Origin: Flavihumibacter fluvii | Lineage (GTDB): Bacteria > Bacteroidota > Bacteroidia > Chitinophagales > Chitinophagaceae | Assembly (NCBI RefSeq): GCF_018595675.2 | Contig: NZ_CP092333.1 | Location: 62,001 to 126,000, forward strand | Direction: 5' to 3' | Length of the DNA: 64,000 nucleotides | Shown here: positions 28,279 through 36,663 of the stretch, piece after piece | Layout of the letters: each line of letters begins with the position of its first letter | Position numbering within the stretch: position 1 is the first letter of the stretch | The notes under the pieces: model-generated | The model's database searches: none | The model's input: the letters and a program-made list of their open reading frames with translations, nothing else | What the model was told of the DNA's origin: nothing | Program-made: the position numbers and the translations under genes

Positions 28279-29318
28279 TGGCAAAGATATTAGTTGCGGA
28301 TGATGAGCTTGATCTCGAAATGCTTATTAAGCAGAAGTTTCGGCAGAAAATCCGTGAGAACCAGTATGAATTTATTTTCGCAGTGAATGGCAACGACGCA
28401 TTGGAGAAAATACAGCAGAATCCCGATGTTGATCTTGTGCTAAGCGATATCAACATGCCTGAAATGGATGGGCTGACCTTACTCACCAAACTCGGGGAAT
28501 CAAGCCCCCTGATCAAAGCCGTGATCGTATCTGCCTATGGTGATATGGAAAATATCCGAACCGCCATGAATCGCGGTGCTTTTGATTTTATTACAAAGCC
28601 CATCAACTTTGAAGACCTGTCGGTAACAATAGAGAAGACCCTCAAACATGTGCGGCATATTCGTGAAACCCTGAAAGCCATCAAGGAAAACAATATCCTG
28701 AAAATGTACGTCGATGAAACGGTACTCAATTTTATGGGTAGCCGCGAGTTTGAATCCTCCCTGATGGAGAATGAGACCATTGAAGCAACCGTTGCTTTTT
28801 TGGACATCTGTAGTTTTACCTCCATCAGCGAAAAGGAATCTCCTGATACTGTGGTGAAACTGCTCAATACTTATTTTGATGTAATGGTAAAGGCAATCAT
28901 TGCCCAGGGTGGGTATGTCGATAAATTTATTGGGGATGCGGTAATGGCCGTATTCCGTAACGAATTCCACCTCGACCGGGCCATTGAAGCCTGCCTTAAT
29001 GTAAGGCGCCAGATCGAAAAACTGCCACACCTGGAAGACGCCCACTCATTTATACCGAAAGTTTCGATCGGCATCAATAGCGGCGAAATGATCTCCGGGA
29101 ATATAGGCTCTGCCAGCTTAAAGCGGCTGGACTATACCGTTATTGGCGATACCGTGAATACCGCCCAGCGGCTTCAATCGGTCGCAAAGGAAAACCAGAT
29201 CATCATCAGCGAATCTTCCTACCAGAAAGTAAAGGAATCCTTTCACTGCAAAGAGGTCGGCAAAGTAACCCTGAAGAATAAAGCTGAACAGGCGATGATT
29301 TATGAGGTGCTGGATTGA
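28278..29318 (+). CDS. Response regulator with class III adenylate/guanylate cyclase output
   Basis: The protein is 346 residues. Residues 1-120 are a receiver with Asp57 in LSDINMPEMDG. After a helical linker, residues from about 168 form a class III nucleotide cyclase domain. The metal-binding Asp residues are Asp176 (VAFLDICSF) and Asp220 (FIGDAVMAVF). Lys216 precedes FIGD and DYTVIGDTVNTAQRL is present, a pattern commonly seen in adenylate rather than guanylate cyclases. Phosphorylation from the adjacent kinase would thus control cyclic nucleotide synthesis rather than transcription directly. cAMP as product is inference from those residues. Confidence 0.92.
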   Translation: MAKILVADDELDLEMLIKQKFRQKIRENQYEFIFAVNGNDALEKIQQNPDVDLVLSDINMPEMDGLTLLTKLGESSPLIKAVIVSAYGDMENIRTAMNRGAFDFITKPINFEDLSVTIEKTLKHVRHIRETLKAIKENNILKMYVDETVLNFMGSREFESSLMENETIEATVAFLDICSFTSISEKESPDTVVKLLNTYFDVMVKAIIAQGGYVDKFIGDAVMAVFRNEFHLDRAIEACLNVRRQIEKLPHLEDAHSFIPKVSIGINSGEMISGNIGSASLKRLDYTVIGDTVNTAQRLQSVAKENQIIISESSYQKVKESFHCKEVGKVTLKNKAEQAMIYEVLD

Positions 29319-29344
29319 TGAACTAAATTGAAAAATCTATAACT

Positions 29345-29788
29345 ATGTGTAAAAAAATGCTTTTAACTGCTGTGCTGGGAATGGTTCTATTAATCCATGC
29401 ATCAGCCCAGGTCTTTAATGTGCCAGATAAGGCAAAAACCCATTTTAAAACAAATTATAATAATGCCCGGGATGTTGATTGGCGAAATAATGTGTCGGAT
29501 TATAATTGTTTCTTCAAGGAGGGGGATATAGACTGCCGCGCCAATTATCACCTTGACGGTACCTGGAATTATACCGAGAAAAAGATTCCTGCTGACAGCA
29601 TCCCTGTAAAAGTCAGTGATTCCTTTAGTAAAAGCAAATACCGCGATTGGGCATTAAAATCAGTGCTTTTTGTTGAAAACAACAAAAAGGAAAGCCTTTA
29701 CAGGTATGAAGTCAAAAAAGGCGTCAAGGTCATGTATATCTTCTTTGATACGGATGGTAAACTGATCAAAGAGAATGCATCTATATAG
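29345..29788 (+). CDS. Secreted PepSY-like (putative beta-lactamase-inhibitor-like) protein
   Basis: The protein is 147 residues with a signal peptide ending at HASAQ. The body (PDKAKTHFKTNYNNARDVDW; then a second copy-like half, IPVKVSDSFSKSKYRDWALK) follows the pattern of Bacteroidota secreted PepSY-like domains. In these an F-x-x-x-Y/F-x-x-A-x-x-V-x-W unit is repeated. These are periplasmic proteins of unknown function. It lies 26 bases after the cyclase gene and may belong to the same transcript. Confidence 0.7.
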   Translation: MCKKMLLTAVLGMVLLIHASAQVFNVPDKAKTHFKTNYNNARDVDWRNNVSDYNCFFKEGDIDCRANYHLDGTWNYTEKKIPADSIPVKVSDSFSKSKYRDWALKSVLFVENNKKESLYRYEVKKGVKVMYIFFDTDGKLIKENASI

Positions 29789-29815
29789 GTCTGCCCTCTC
29801 TTATTAATGAAATGT

Positions 29816-30457
29816 TCAGTTTAGGTTGGATGATATTGCAATGAGCTGGTAGCCGGACTCGCCCTGTCTTAATTTGTATTTGATTACCCTTTTGGAACTT
29901 TTATCTGGTTTTACTGGGAAGGCCCTTTCGAGTGTATTGTCAATGATGTTAATCTCATCATGCCCCTGGTAGCCTTCATACTTTCCTCCTTTTGCCAGGT
30001 CGGCACTTCCTATCTCTGGTATTGAAATAATGGAAAGTGATTTATCCCTGTTGGAGGCAAATCCATGAATTGATCCCCCGCTTCCTGAACCCGCAGACGT
30101 TGAAATAATGTAAATTTCTTCAAAACCATTGCCATCCAGGTCGCCGAGTAATACTTTGTTGATCGGGTCAATATCATGTAAAAAAAATGGTTGCAGGGAG
30201 TCTTTTGCGAAACCGATTGTCACATTGCTCAGGCTCATTCCAATGGGATGTTCTTCTTTCAGGATAATAACCTTGCCGGTCTTGGTGGTGAATGTTTTTA
30301 TTTCAGGTTCAGGTGCAGCAATCGGTGCCGCTGTAATTGGCGCACCTTGATCTGTATTTAAAGGTCCTTTTGTATCTTCTGGGACATTATTGCAGGAACC
30401 CCAAAAAAGGCTAATGGCGCACGGGATGATCAATTTTTTCATAACAGCTGCGATCAT
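29816..30457 (-). CDS. Lipoprotein with FG-GAP/calcium-loop-like motif
   Basis: The protein is 213 residues. The N-terminus contains a lipobox-like SLFWGSC, so it is probably a lipoprotein. A loop LLGDLDGNGFEEIYIIS resembles the calcium-binding DxDxNG turns of FG-GAP/VCBS repeats, but only one copy is seen. The first ATG (30457) overlaps the SPFH gene stop by four bases (ATGA); a second ATG at 30442 would give a more usual signal peptide. Function unknown. Coupling to the SPFH gene suggests a shared envelope role. Confidence 0.65.
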   Translation of the reverse strand: MIAAVMKKLIIPCAISLFWGSCNNVPEDTKGPLNTDQGAPITAAPIAAPEPEIKTFTTKTGKVIILKEEHPIGMSLSNVTIGFAKDSLQPFFLHDIDPINKVLLGDLDGNGFEEIYIISTSAGSGSGGSIHGFASNRDKSLSIISIPEIGSADLAKGGKYEGYQGHDEINIIDNTLERAFPVKPDKSSKRVIKYKLRQGESGYQLIAISSNLN

Positions 30458-31362
30458 TGGTTTTTACTATCCAAAATTACCGGCGTATTTCCTTTTCCCA
30501 TAATGATCACTTTCGCATTCTGGGATTTCGCGATCTCCAGCTGGGCCTTAATACTTTCATATTGTAACTGCCGGTCAGTCAGGCTTTCACTAATGATCCG
30601 CTGGTAATCGGCTATACCCTGGGCTTCCACTCTTTTCCGCTCTGCTTCCTGCTTTTCTTTCTGCAAAACAAACTGCATTTTCTGCGCATCCTGCTCGGCA
30701 TTGATCTTCTGCTCAATGGTCGCTTTTACAGATTGTGGTAAGGTGATATTCCGCACCAACAGGTTTTCCAACAACAACCCGCGTTGTTTAAAATCTGATT
30801 CTATGCTCTTGAAGATCCGCTGCTGGAATTCATCGCGCTTGGTCGAATACAAAGCCACGGCATCATAGTAAACTGCATTATCACGGATGCGCGTTCGGGT
30901 AATAGGCCGTACGATCTTGTCTTCATAATCAGTTCCTGTTTCCTGCAGTAACATCGGGGCATCATTAGTGATCACATGGTAAAGGACAGACAGGTCAATT
31001 GTTACTTCCAGTCCATCTGCCGTTAATACCCTGATCGCATCATCCCCTGTTTTTAAACCTTCATCATGCACACCACTCATCGTATAGTTTTGTGTTTTCA
31101 CATCCATCTTTTCTATTTCCAGCAGAGGATTAATAAAATGGAGGCCACTGCTGAGCACATCTTTCTGCACCTTGCCGAATAATTTTTTAACACCTATATG
31201 TCCGGCATCGATCTGGATGATGCAGGATGTAAATATTCCGACCATTGCAATAGCGATACCGATACTCCTGGCGGTTGAGGCAAATCTTCTCGCAGGCTCC
31301 TCACTGCGGCTCAATCCCAGTGAAACTAAGAACAACAGAATGCCAATTATCAGGAAGGTCAT
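30454..31362 (-). CDS. SPFH/prohibitin-family membrane protein
   Basis: The protein is 302 residues. Two N-terminal hydrophobic segments (FLIIGILLFLVSLGL and IGIAIAMVGIFTSCI) are followed by an SPFH domain (IDAGHIGVKKLFGKVQKDVL to about residue 215). A charged coiled coil comes next (NAEQDAQKMQFVLQKEKQEA). The order and length match bacterial prohibitin-like proteins, which form large membrane rings and can modulate membrane proteases. It is the first gene of a two-gene unit with the overlapping lipoprotein gene. A good promoter match lies 20 bases upstream of the start. Confidence 0.88.
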   Translation of the reverse strand: MTFLIIGILLFLVSLGLSRSEEPARRFASTARSIGIAIAMVGIFTSCIIQIDAGHIGVKKLFGKVQKDVLSSGLHFINPLLEIEKMDVKTQNYTMSGVHDEGLKTGDDAIRVLTADGLEVTIDLSVLYHVITNDAPMLLQETGTDYEDKIVRPITRTRIRDNAVYYDAVALYSTKRDEFQQRIFKSIESDFKQRGLLLENLLVRNITLPQSVKATIEQKINAEQDAQKMQFVLQKEKQEAERKRVEAQGIADYQRIISESLTDRQLQYESIKAQLEIAKSQNAKVIIMGKGNTPVILDSKNQ

Positions 31363-31381
31363 ATGGGGTTATTTTACCCCA

Positions 31382-31412
31382 CAAATTTAATATATAAGTT
31401 ACTCATTACCAA
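31382..31412 (-). promoter_or_regulatory. Bacteroidota-type promoter of the SPFH/lipoprotein unit
   Basis: Reading the minus strand, TTG at 31410-31412 is followed by 20 bases and TAAATTTG at 31382-31389, matching the TTG...TAnnTTTG pattern of the phylum's primary sigma factor. The start codon lies 20 bases on. A small GGGGT/ACCCC hairpin (31365-31380) falls in the leader. Confidence 0.55.
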
Positions 31413-31477
31413 TTATTAAGCATGGCTTCATATTTATATAAAATGGCCTGTAACAAAGTTGATTACCTTTGTATGTA

Positions 31478-32956
31478 GTGAAATTTGGAATTTTAACTGG
31501 ATCAGTGCTTACTGTTCGGATTCTTATTGTATTGCTTTGCCTTAATGCAAAGGTTTTTGCCCAGCCCATGAATTCAAATGGGCCGGCAACTTCAAATGCC
31601 CCAAATATTTCAACTGTCGATCCCGCTAAAAAGTTATTCTATATCAAGAAGATCACGGTTGTTGGGAATAAGCACACGAAGGATTATATCATTAAACGGG
31701 AATTGCTGTTTAAAGAGAAAGATTCTGTGGTATTATATGACATGGTCAACCAGTTCGAATTAAGCAAGGAACAATTGATCAATACACGCCTGTTTAATAC
31801 TGTCGTCATCAACCTGAAAAGTTTTGATGGTTACGGTGTAAACGTTGAAGTGGTGGTTACGGAACGATGGTATATTTTCCCTGTTCCGTATTTCAACGTG
31901 GTAGACCGCAATTTCCAGGCCTGGGCCGATAAGGGGTATAGCATATCTCGTATCAACTATGGTTTAAAATTCATCCACTTTAATACGACAGGAAGGAAAG
32001 ACCTGTTAAACCTCTTCGTCATTTCAGGATACTCCCGGCAATTATTGCTTTCATATAACCAGCCTGTGGCAGACAAAACCTTGAAATATGGTTATGGATT
32101 TACCGTTGGCTATAACGCCGTAAAAGAAATTAATGTAAAGACATTAAATAATAAGCAGATATTCCTGAAATCAGATTCAATTGAGAAAGCCGGCACATTC
32201 CTGCAGGAACTCATGGGCGCTACTTTCCAGGTGAATTACCGCCCGAAACTGAGGACCAACCATATTTTCCTGGTGGGTTACCATTGGAATAAAGTTGACC
32301 CGGTTGTGGTGAAAGTGAATCCTACGTATATGAGCCGGGACAGCGGCACTTCAGTTAATTACCCGGAATTTGGTTATGCTATAAAGTATGTGAATGCCGA
32401 CTATTTACCATACATGCAAAAAGGGGAGGTTGGGGAAGTAAGCCTGTTGCGAAAGGGGTTCATCGGGGATGTGGACCTGTGGATGCTAAGAGCCAAAGGC
32501 ACAAAGGCGTGGAAATTCAGGAACAATTTTTCCTATTCAGCTACTTTGAATGGTGTCGTTAAAGTACCTTTCGATCAACCGTATACACAGCAAAGGCTCT
32601 TTGGGTATGGAGATTTCTATTTACGCGGACTCGAAAAATATGTCATCGATGGCGCTGTAGGTGCTGTACTCAACCAGACCTTCAGGAAACAGGTCGCGGC
32701 ATTTAATTTCCGCCTTCCTGTATTGAGTGAAACACACAACCATATTCCCTTCAGGATATACATGAAGACTTACGCAGATGCAGGTATTTCTTACAATAAA
32801 AATTCCATGTATAATCCCCTCGATAATAAATTCCTCTATAGTGCTGGTGCCGGATTGGATATTGTAACCTTATACGACCTTGTTATGCGGTTTGAATATA
32901 GTTTTAACCAAAAGGGCGAGACCGGGTTTTTCTTTCATCTCAAGAATGAGTTTTAA
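31478..32956 (+). CDS. Omp85/BamA-like outer-membrane protein with one POTRA-like domain
   Basis: About 492 residues from the GTG at 31478; a TTG three codons earlier is the alternative, and no ATG precedes the signal peptide. The signal peptide ends near KVFAQP. A single POTRA-like unit follows (FYIKKITVVGNKHTKDYIIK to VNVEVVVTER). The remainder is rich in alternating aromatic strands and ends in Phe (FFFHLKNEF), as outer-membrane barrels do. The protein is shorter than BamA (usually five POTRA units), so it is better called an Omp85-superfamily member of unknown client. A TAnnTTTG match (TACCTTTG, 31464-31471) directly precedes the start. Confidence 0.8.
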   Translation: MKFGILTGSVLTVRILIVLLCLNAKVFAQPMNSNGPATSNAPNISTVDPAKKLFYIKKITVVGNKHTKDYIIKRELLFKEKDSVVLYDMVNQFELSKEQLINTRLFNTVVINLKSFDGYGVNVEVVVTERWYIFPVPYFNVVDRNFQAWADKGYSISRINYGLKFIHFNTTGRKDLLNLFVISGYSRQLLLSYNQPVADKTLKYGYGFTVGYNAVKEINVKTLNNKQIFLKSDSIEKAGTFLQELMGATFQVNYRPKLRTNHIFLVGYHWNKVDPVVVKVNPTYMSRDSGTSVNYPEFGYAIKYVNADYLPYMQKGEVGEVSLLRKGFIGDVDLWMLRAKGTKAWKFRNNFSYSATLNGVVKVPFDQPYTQQRLFGYGDFYLRGLEKYVIDGAVGAVLNQTFRKQVAAFNFRLPVLSETHNHIPFRIYMKTYADAGISYNKNSMYNPLDNKFLYSAGAGLDIVTLYDLVMRFEYSFNQKGETGFFFHLKNEF

Positions 32957-33029
32957 GGCCTGGCAATTTGATAGGCTGTTCATGTAAGTGGATTTTTTTT
33001 TGCTATATTTCAGCATAGATTATTGAATT

Positions 33030-34232
33030 ATGAAAAGATCCACCGGAGCCAGCCTGGCCATCATGATGTTCCTGCAATATTTTATCTGGAGTGCCTGGTA
33101 TGTGACCATGGGTACTTATATGAAGACCAACCTGGGTTCTTCAGATGTGCAGGTGGGTGCCGCTTTTAGTGCGCTGGCCATCGCAACAATGATTTCACCC
33201 TTTTTTGTAGGAATGGTTGCGGATCGCTTTTTTGCCGCACAAAGGATCATGGGGGTATTACATCTTGTCGGTGCTGCATTATTATTCCTGGCTACAAAAA
33301 TCACGGGTAATACCGCTTTTTACTGGGTGATCCTGGTGTATTCTCTGATGTATATGCCTACCATCGCCCTGTCTAATAGTGTCGCCTTTTCTCAGATGAC
33401 CGACCCTGGTAAACAGTTTCCCTGGATCAGGGTCTTTGGCACCATCGGCTGGATCGTTGCCGGTACACTCGTGGGTAATCTGGGGATTGAAAAATCGGCG
33501 AATACTTTTATGCTAGCTGCAGCGATGTCGGCAGCACTCGGACTATTTTCTTTCTTCCTGCCCGATACGCCGCCGAAAGGCAAACTCGAAAAAGTGTCCG
33601 GCGCACAGGCTATAGGTGCCGATGCCTTCATTTTATTTAAGAACAAACCTTACCTGGTCTTTTTTATTGCTGCCATACTGGTATGTATTCCACTGTCTTT
33701 TTATTACGGGTTCGCCAATCCTTTCCTGAATGAGATCGGTATGACCAATGCCGCCGGGAAGATGATCCTTGGCCAGGTGTCTGAAGGGGTGTTCATCCTC
33801 GCTATTCCGTTTTTATTCAATCGCATTGGGGTGAAGAATATGCTGATCCTGGGTATCCTGGCCTGGATCCTGCGCTATGTGCTGTTTGCTTATGGTTATG
33901 GTGATCCGAACAGCTGGATGCTATTTGGTGGGATTATACTGCACGGTATCTGTTACGATTTCTTTTTCGTAACAGGCTACATGTACACTGAGAAGAAAGC
34001 AGGGGAGAAGATCAAGAACGCTGCGCAGGGACTCTTCACATTTGCCACCTATGGCCTCGGTATGTTTATCGGCACCTGGTTCTCCGGTTTCGTAGCCAAT
34101 CATTACCAAACAGATGGTGGCCACAACTGGCAGGGCATCTGGATGGTGCCCGCGGGCATCGCTACAGCCGTCCTGGTCTATTTCCTGTTGTTTTTCAAGG
34201 AGAAGAAAGATATCGCCCCTGCGGCAGTATAG
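33030..34232 (+). CDS. MFS transporter of the nucleoside:H+ symporter (NupG-like) type
   Basis: The protein is 400 residues with about twelve membrane helices. The opening MMFLQYFIWSAWYVTMGTYM and the stretch VGMVADRFFAAQRIMG (the MFS loop 2-3 signature) are typical of the NupG/XapB branch that imports nucleosides with protons. FGTIGWIVAG in helix 5 also fits. It starts about 70 bases after the Omp85-like gene. The neighbouring sugar dehydrogenase gives no clear clue to its substrate. Confidence 0.85.
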   Translation: MKRSTGASLAIMMFLQYFIWSAWYVTMGTYMKTNLGSSDVQVGAAFSALAIATMISPFFVGMVADRFFAAQRIMGVLHLVGAALLFLATKITGNTAFYWVILVYSLMYMPTIALSNSVAFSQMTDPGKQFPWIRVFGTIGWIVAGTLVGNLGIEKSANTFMLAAAMSAALGLFSFFLPDTPPKGKLEKVSGAQAIGADAFILFKNKPYLVFFIAAILVCIPLSFYYGFANPFLNEIGMTNAAGKMILGQVSEGVFILAIPFLFNRIGVKNMLILGILAWILRYVLFAYGYGDPNSWMLFGGIILHGICYDFFFVTGYMYTEKKAGEKIKNAAQGLFTFATYGLGMFIGTWFSGFVANHYQTDGGHNWQGIWMVPAGIATAVLVYFLLFFKEKKDIAPAAV

Positions 34233-34308
34233 CTTTAATCCCCATTTAACAGTCAAATCGGCTGGCATTTCTTTTATTGTACTAGCTTTAAAGGAAGCTA
34301 TTCCAGCC

Positions 34309-35415
34309 ATGCCATCATTCGCCATTTTTCTCATTATTACTTTGCTGTCTGCTTGTAACCGGGATGATGACAGTAACGGGCAACCTGCTGAAAATTGGCC
34401 GTCAGACAGCATCCGTGTTGTAAAAAATAACCTGAATTTTCCCTGGGAAATTTTATGGGGTAAGGATGATTTTATTTGGATGACGGAACGTGGCGGCAAG
34501 ATCAGCAAAATCGATCCTAAAACGGGTAGTGTGGTGTCCGCAACCGTTTTACCCGATGTGGTCAGCAGGGGCGAAGGTGGGTTACTGGGTATGGTCCAAC
34601 ACCCCGATTTTTTGTCCAACGGTTTTATTTTTGTGGTCTATAATTATTCCTCCGGCGGCAATTACCGTGAGAAACTTGTCCGGTTGAAATTTGCCGGCAA
34701 TTCGCTCATCGAACCGGTCACCCTGCTCGATAATATTCCTGCTTCAGGTATTCACAATGGCTCCAGGTTACTTATCGGTACGGGCAATGACCCCAAATTA
34801 TTCATCACCACCGGCGATGCTTCTAATTCGTCACAGGCGCAAAATGCCAACTCTTTGAGTGGCAAGATCCTGCGACTGAACCTTGATGGCAGTATACCGG
34901 CGGACAACCCGTTTGCTGGCAGTCCCATCTGGAGCCTGGGTCACAGGAATCCACAGGGATTGGTCCAGGTGGAAGGTCGCGTCTACGCTTCCGAGCATGG
35001 TCCAAATGTGGAAGATGAGGTCAATATCATCGAAAAGGGCCGCAACTATGGCTGGCCCAATGTCACTGGCCCTTGTAACGGGAGTGAATCGGACTTTTGT
35101 ACAACCAATTCCGTAAAAGAACCCATCTGGTCCACCGGATCAGTAACCCTGGCTGTTGCCGGCCTCGATTATTATAACAACTCCCGGATTCCCGCCTGGC
35201 AGAACTCACTTTTGTTAACAACCCTTAAAGATGCCACCCTGTACAGGCACCAGCTAAGTGCGGATGGCCGAACCATAATCGCCACCACGCCATATTTTGA
35301 CGGGCGCTGGGGCCGCTTACGGGACATTTGCGTATCTCCGGCCGGCCGGGTTTACATCTGCACCAGCAATGGCGGAAACAGGGACCTGCTGGTTGAAATC
35401 AGCCAGCCTGAATAA
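34309..35415 (+). CDS. PQQ-dependent sugar (glucose/sorbosone-type) dehydrogenase lipoprotein
   Basis: The protein is 368 residues from the ATG at 34309. A lipobox (ITLLSAC) makes a lipoprotein likely. The soluble beta-propeller has family motifs: LNFPWEILWG near the start, SRGEGGLLGMVQHPDF, SLGHRNPQGL, and ASEHGPNVEDEVNII followed by GRNYGWP. These are the PQQ- and calcium-binding regions of YliI/Gdh-B-type aldose dehydrogenases. The frame extends upstream to 34114 but overlaps the transporter there and lacks a signal peptide, so 34309 is preferred. It probably oxidises sugars in the periplasm. PQQ biosynthesis genes are not in the window. Confidence 0.87.
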   Translation: MPSFAIFLIITLLSACNRDDDSNGQPAENWPSDSIRVVKNNLNFPWEILWGKDDFIWMTERGGKISKIDPKTGSVVSATVLPDVVSRGEGGLLGMVQHPDFLSNGFIFVVYNYSSGGNYREKLVRLKFAGNSLIEPVTLLDNIPASGIHNGSRLLIGTGNDPKLFITTGDASNSSQAQNANSLSGKILRLNLDGSIPADNPFAGSPIWSLGHRNPQGLVQVEGRVYASEHGPNVEDEVNIIEKGRNYGWPNVTGPCNGSESDFCTTNSVKEPIWSTGSVTLAVAGLDYYNNSRIPAWQNSLLLTTLKDATLYRHQLSADGRTIIATTPYFDGRWGRLRDICVSPAGRVYICTSNGGNRDLLVEISQPE

Positions 35416-35430
35416 AAATTCCGTAAAAAA

Positions 35431-35461
35431 TTTGATGAAATGCTTCTAAACCATACCTTTG
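35431..35461 (+). promoter_or_regulatory. Consensus promoter of tRNA-Pro
   Basis: TTTG at 35431-35434, a 19-base spacer and TACCTTTG at 35454-35461 match the Bacteroidota -33/-7 consensus exactly. The expected start point lies about 30 bases ahead of the mature tRNA. Confidence 0.75.
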
Positions 35462-35499
35462 CCACCTCTTAAAAACGGCCCAACACTGTTTTTGGGGTC

Positions 35500-35573
35500 C
35501 GGGAAGTAGCGCAGGCCGGTAGCGCACCTGGTTTGGGACCAGGGGGTCGCAGGTTCGAATCCTGTCTTCCCGA
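35500..35573 (+). tRNA. tRNA-Pro (anticodon UGG)
   Basis: A 74-base cloverleaf. The acceptor arms CGGGAAG (35500-35506) and CTTCCCG (35566-35572) pair fully. The anticodon stem CCTGG/CCAGG encloses the loop TTTGGGA, giving anticodon TGG. The T-arm carries GGTTCGAATCC. The discriminator base is A and CCA is not encoded. With its own promoter and terminator it forms a compact single-gene unit. Confidence 0.97.
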
Positions 35574-35577
35574 CTTT

Positions 35578-35613
35578 GCCCGCCGTTGCTTTAGCAACGG
35601 CGGGCTTTTTTTT
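35578..35613 (+). terminator. Intrinsic terminator after tRNA-Pro
   Basis: A perfect 12-bp stem (arms 35578-35589 and 35594-35605) with a TTTA loop is followed by eight T residues. It begins four bases after the tRNA. A separate 7-bp hairpin with a GAA loop (35645-35661) lies just beyond and is of unknown role. Confidence 0.92.
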
Positions 35614-35726
35614 GCCCCGTTATTCCGGAATCCCCGCGGCCTCCGTCGGGCGAAGCCCGACATGTAATAAGTCTAACCTATATAAAAATTTGACAAAATC
35701 TTAAACCTTACAGGTTCGAAATGAAT

Positions 35727-35986
35727 TCACCCATCATTTAATCCCTTTCCATGTAGAATTTGCTGCATACATTTTTCAACCCTTGCCTCGCGTGTCTTGG
35801 ATTGTTTAGGCTGGTGAAAAATGAAAAATATAAGCTCTCTTCCAGATCTGGCGTGCTTACCCCACTTCAATTCTTCAATCAGTTTGAAATCATAAATGAT
35901 CTTTCTCAATTGCTCCAGTTCTCAATGCCAGTTTTTGGCATTACTAAAAAGGCATCCACCCTTTGATGAAACCCTTCCTTTTTCAT
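35727..35986 (-). pseudogene. Decayed YdeI/OmpD-associated family gene
   Basis: The start is ATG at 35984-35986. The first residues include RVDAFL. A one-base frameshift then moves the reading to SNAKNWH, followed by an in-frame TGA and ELEQLRKII. The frame continues as YDFKLIEELKWGKHA and is joined directly to RSGRELIFFIFHQPKQSKT and the usual C-terminus REARVEKCMQQILHGKG. In intact members of this family more than 80 residues separate ELKWG from the GR...F.QPKQSKTR region. So there are three lesions: a frameshift, a stop and an internal deletion. The 60-residue open part (35727-35909) is only the tail and should not be read as a gene. Confidence 0.8.
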
Positions 35987-36008
35987 TGCCTGTTATTTTG
36001 TGTAGAAT

Positions 36009-36584
36009 TCAGACACTTATCGAGCCACGGAACCCCCTGGCGGCATAATAAGATTCTGCACCGTTATGATATACGAAAACATGGTCATAGCGGCGGTCAC
36101 AAAAGATGGCACCACCGAGTCTCCTGATGACAGAAGGTGTTTTCACCCAGCTCGATGTTTTCGTATCGAAAATTCCAAGTTTCTGTAAGTCCCGGTATTG
36201 TTCTTCTGTCAATAGTTCAATGCCCATCTCTGCAGCCATTTCTAAAGCGCTGTTTTCCGGTTTATGTTCTTTCCTTGACTCCAGCGCTTCATGGTCGTAG
36301 CAAATACTTCTACGGCCTTTAGGGCTTTCCGCTGCACAATCATAGAATAGGTATTCGCCCGTTTTTTTATCCTGGCCAATGACATCCGGTTCGCCGCCTG
36401 TATTTTCCATTTCATTGATCGACCACAGTTTTTCTGGATTAGCTTCCAGCTTTGCTTGTACATTAGCCCATTCTAGGCCATTATGGCGATTCATGTTTTT
36501 CTCAAAACGGGACTTCAATGCGAAGAGTAGTTCTTCATGTTGTTCTGGTGACAACTTCTTCTTATTGATTTTGATTTTGCTCAT
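36009..36584 (-). CDS. DUF4256 family protein
   Basis: The protein is 191 residues with no signal peptide or membrane span. Recognised features are WANVQAKLEANPEKLWSINE, a GGEPDVIG segment, YDCAAESPKGRRSICYD, and the C-terminal RRLGGAIFCDRRYDHVFVYH, all characteristic of DUF4256. The function is unknown. It stands alone between the YdeI pseudogene and the SRPBCC/ArsR pair, all on the minus strand. Confidence 0.8.
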   Translation of the reverse strand: MSKIKINKKKLSPEQHEELLFALKSRFEKNMNRHNGLEWANVQAKLEANPEKLWSINEMENTGGEPDVIGQDKKTGEYLFYDCAAESPKGRRSICYDHEALESRKEHKPENSALEMAAEMGIELLTEEQYRDLQKLGIFDTKTSSWVKTPSVIRRLGGAIFCDRRYDHVFVYHNGAESYYAARGFRGSISV

Positions 36585-36663
36585 ATTTCTATATTATCTC
36601 TATTGAACAGTTTGTGCCAGACGGTTTATTATTTATTGACCTGAGATGCCAGGATAGCTAAAG

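Noticed and set aside
35645-35661. A perfect 7-bp hairpin with GAA loop after the tRNA terminator
   Set aside because: It has no T run and is not placed at a gene end. It could be a fragment of a dispersed repeat or attachment site, but no second copy was found here.
35469-35663. A 64-codon minus-strand frame across the tRNA-Pro gene
   Set aside because: It is antisense to the tRNA and its terminator. Peptides of the type DSNLRPPGPKPGALP are a known artefact of reading tRNA-Pro backwards.
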